DNA from: Bacteroidaceae bacterium
GTDB lineage: Bacteria; Bacteroidota; Bacteroidia; Bacteroidales; Bacteroidaceae
Reading direction: 5' to 3'
NCBI GenBank assembly: GCA_021443405.1
Contig: JABUUA010000009.1
Coordinates: 56,701-65,393, forward strand
Length of the DNA stretch: 8,693 nucleotides
A program made the translations under genes and the position numbers. Positions 6,564 through 8,693 of this stretch are shown piece after piece. A model generated the notes under the pieces. The model had not been told where the DNA came from. It searched no databases and worked only from the letters and a program-made list of their open reading frames with translations. Every line of letters starts with the position of its first letter. Positions within the stretch are counted from its first letter, which is position 1.

Positions 6564-8693
6564 AGAAATTACTCTTTGCCCTGCTTCTCATAGCCACGAG
6601 CACCCACGCCCAAACCGACGACGCCGGCGTCGTTCGCTACTTCACCCTCACCGACGGACAGTTGCTGGCTATCCCCGAGCAGTATATATTGGAACGCAAC
6701 GACGACGACGCCTACATCCGTCTCACCCTCGACGGCGATACGGTGGTGACCCTCGCCAAGAGTCACCTCGCCACCGAGAGCACGGAACTGCACGCGGCAC
6801 TGCCCGAAATCACGAGTTTCAAGTTCAACAACAAGTTCAACGACCAGTTGTTCTCCGACGCCATCGGCGTCATCGACACCGAGGCCGGCACTATCAACGT
6901 GGACGTTCCCAGCATCGAGAAGCGCCTGGTGGCCAGTTTCCAAGTCTCGGACGGCGCCACAGTCTATGTCGGCGACGCGCAGCAACACAGCAAGTTCACC
7001 GCCCGCCGCTTCACCGAGCCCGTGACCTACACGGTGGCTTACCCGAAGAACTGGGTCTATTCCGTTAGGAAAATCAGCGACGAAGTCTGGAGCCAACCCG
7101 ACACCTACGACCCCGACGAGCAATGGATATTTGAACCCGTGGCGCTCACCGAGGATATGCTTTCAACCAACGCACCCAGCAATATCGGCGAGAACCCCGG
7201 CAACATGCTCGACGGCGACTACGGCACCATCTTCCACAGCACGTGGGGCAATGGCGAATACACGCCGCTCACCTGGAGCAACGGCAGTTACTATGGCGAC
7301 GGATACAGCGTATGGCCGTATCTGCAAATCCAGCCGGCCGAGCCCATCGAAACGTTCAAGTTCAGCTACACATTGCGTCCGTCGGACGGTTATGCCCTGC
7401 TCGGTTTCCTCATTCAAGGCAGTCACGACGGCGAGGAGTGGTTCACCATCCGCGAGTTCACGCAGTTGGAGGACAACCTTCCCACCGGCGCCAGCCAGAC
7501 CTACACCAGTCCCGTCGTCACCGCTGGCGTGGCGTATGAATACCTGCGTCTGCAGCTCACGGCTTCGGGACGCAAAAATTATTTGGTGCTCAGCGAGTTC
7601 TCGCTCATCAACGCTCGGGAGAACCCCGACTACGGCACCGAGGAATTTGTGCCCGAACTTCTCGTTCCCGCCCAATATGCGCGCGGATTTGTTCCCTTGG
7701 GTCGCGACTACGAGGTGAATGTTCGTTACCTCACCGACCACAGCACGTCCGCATATCGTGTGCCCACCATCCGCATCAACACGTTCGACGGAACTTCCAT
7801 CACCTCGAAATCATACTATTGGGACGCCACCTTCGAAATTGAAGGCGCCGGCATTTATCCCGACATGTACCTCGATTCCATCCAGATTCGCGGCCGCGGC
7901 AACTCGTCGTGGGGCGGCGGTTGGTCGAAGGAACCCTATCGAATGAAGTTCCCAACGAAGCAGAAACCCTTCGGTCTTACGAAAGGAAAGAGCTGGGTGC
8001 TGCTCGCCAACAAGCAAGGAAATTCCATGACCACCAATGCGATGGCCATGAAAATCGCAGACATGGTGGGCTCGGCAGGCTGTAACCACATCGTTCCCGT
8101 CGAGTTGTACATCAACGGAGAATACCGTGGCTCGTACAATTTCACCGAGAAAGTGGGCCTCGCCAATAATAGCATTTCCGTGGACGACGAGGCCAGCGCC
8201 GTGCTGTTGGAACTGGACCAGTACTACGACGAACCGTACAAGTTCCGCGATTACAGCTATAGTCTGCCCATCAACATTAAGGAACCCGAGTTCGACGATG
8301 CGGAGTGTGTGACCAATCTCGACTTCTCGTCTATCCAGGCAGCCTTCAGTGGTCTCACCGACGAAGTAATGAACGGCGACCGGGAACATTACAGCACGCT
8401 GCTCGACGTGGATGCATTCTGTCGCTACATGCTGGTGGTGGACCTCACGCGAAATACGGAGGTGAACCACCCCAAGAGCACATTCTGCTTCAACGAGGAC
8501 CTTCTCAACGACTCGGCATGGGTGTTCGGTCCCGTGTGGGACTTCGATTGGTCGTGGGGTTACGAGGGCACGGGCCAATATTATGTTCACGATGCCGACA
8601 AGGATTTCTTTGAGACGCTCAGCTACGAGTCGGGCTGCCACTTCTTCAAAGCCTTGCTCCGCCAGAGCGAGACCCTCTTCAAGTACCGCGAGG
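6560..8693 (+). CDS. Secreted discoidin (F5/8 type C) and CotH kinase-like domain protein, 3' end cut by window edge
   Basis: The frame is open from ATG at 6560 to the right edge (711 complete codons). A signal peptide (MKKLLFALLLIATSTHA) is probably cleaved after residue 17. Residues 25-75 are a short beta-rich stretch not recognised. Residues 84-162 resemble the Ig-like modules common in Bacteroidetes surface proteins (ITSFKFNN start, PVTYTVAY end). Residues 194-350 look like a discoidin domain, a carbohydrate- or surface-binding fold, with MLDGDYGTIFHS, GFLIQGSHDGEEWFTI and LSEFSLI. From about 440 a CotH kinase-like domain begins: IRGRGNSSW (443-451), KSWVLLANKQ (from 478), VPVELYINGEYRG (512-524), LLELDQYY (549-556) and the catalytic-type GPVWDFDWSWG with Asp661 and Asp663. 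Bacillus CotH is an atypical protein kinase of spore-coat proteins; the role in Bacteroidetes is unknown. The gene follows the esterase by 25 bp and is probably cotranscribed. Domain calls are firm, function is not. Confidence 0.87.
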   Translation, partial: MKKLLFALLLIATSTHAQTDDAGVVRYFTLTDGQLLAIPEQYILERNDDDAYIRLTLDGDTVVTLAKSHLATESTELHAALPEITSFKFNNKFNDQLFSDAIGVIDTEAGTINVDVPSIEKRLVASFQVSDGATVYVGDAQQHSKFTARRFTEPVTYTVAYPKNWVYSVRKISDEVWSQPDTYDPDEQWIFEPVALTEDMLSTNAPSNIGENPGNMLDGDYGTIFHSTWGNGEYTPLTWSNGSYYGDGYSVWPYLQIQPAEPIETFKFSYTLRPSDGYALLGFLIQGSHDGEEWFTIREFTQLEDNLPTGASQTYTSPVVTAGVAYEYLRLQLTASGRKNYLVLSEFSLINARENPDYGTEEFVPELLVPAQYARGFVPLGRDYEVNVRYLTDHSTSAYRVPTIRINTFDGTSITSKSYYWDATFEIEGAGIYPDMYLDSIQIRGRGNSSWGGGWSKEPYRMKFPTKQKPFGLTKGKSWVLLANKQGNSMTTNAMAMKIADMVGSAGCNHIVPVELYINGEYRGSYNFTEKVGLANNSISVDDEASAVLLELDQYYDEPYKFRDYSYSLPINIKEPEFDDAECVTNLDFSSIQAAFSGLTDEVMNGDREHYSTLLDVDAFCRYMLVVDLTRNTEVNHPKSTFCFNEDLLNDSAWVFGPVWDFDWSWGYEGTGQYYVHDADKDFFETLSYESGCHFFKALLRQSETLFKYRE

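Noticed and set aside
7811..8641. 276-codon minus-strand ORF opposite the CotH domain
   Set aside because: It is antisense to conserved CotH motifs; there is no promoter or terminator on that strand and no family resemblance.

Overview
The window looks like a chromosomal segment from a fairly GC-rich member of the Bacteroidales, most like Prevotellaceae or a close relative. The evidence is the sequence character of NusA, RimP, S15 and the YfhO-like protein, the near absence of Shine-Dalgarno sites, and promoters of the Bacteroidetes type (TTTG, about 19 bp, TAnnTTTG). The genus cannot be fixed from sequence reading alone.

The left half (1-4703) reads on the minus strand and is mostly housekeeping. 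From right to left it holds rpsO (ribosomal protein S15), which has its own promoter and a textbook intrinsic terminator. Next comes a large multi-spanning YfhO-family membrane protein. The rimP-nusA pair follows (ribosome maturation factor and transcription elongation/termination factor). nusA runs off the left edge and lacks its last few dozen codons. The rimP and rpsO promoters share a nearly identical core.

The right half (4885-8693) reads on the plus strand and is an accessory, secreted module. A near-perfect Bacteroidetes promoter at 4828-4858, divergent from the rpsO promoter, drives a two-gene unit. The first gene encodes an exported protein with two tandem SGNH/GDSL esterase domains of the rhamnogalacturonan-acetylesterase type (CE12-like). 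The second begins 25 bp later and encodes an exported protein with an Ig-like N-terminal region, a discoidin (F5/8 type C) domain and a CotH-type kinase-like domain; it is cut by the right edge. Both proteins carry signal peptides, so the pair probably works in the periplasm, at the cell surface or outside the cell, plausibly on acetylated pectic or other glycans. That role is inference.

No stretch longer than 300 bp lacks a gene. The intergenic gaps (1624-1774, 4307-4433, 4704-4884) hold promoters, hairpins and one terminator. I saw no tRNA, rRNA, CRISPR array, insertion sequence or phage gene. The most notable points are the tandem esterase with a GNS instead of GDS nucleophile block in its first domain, the esterase/CotH gene pair, and the shared promoter core of the two translation-related operons. 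I did not find convincing evidence of a wholly new system.
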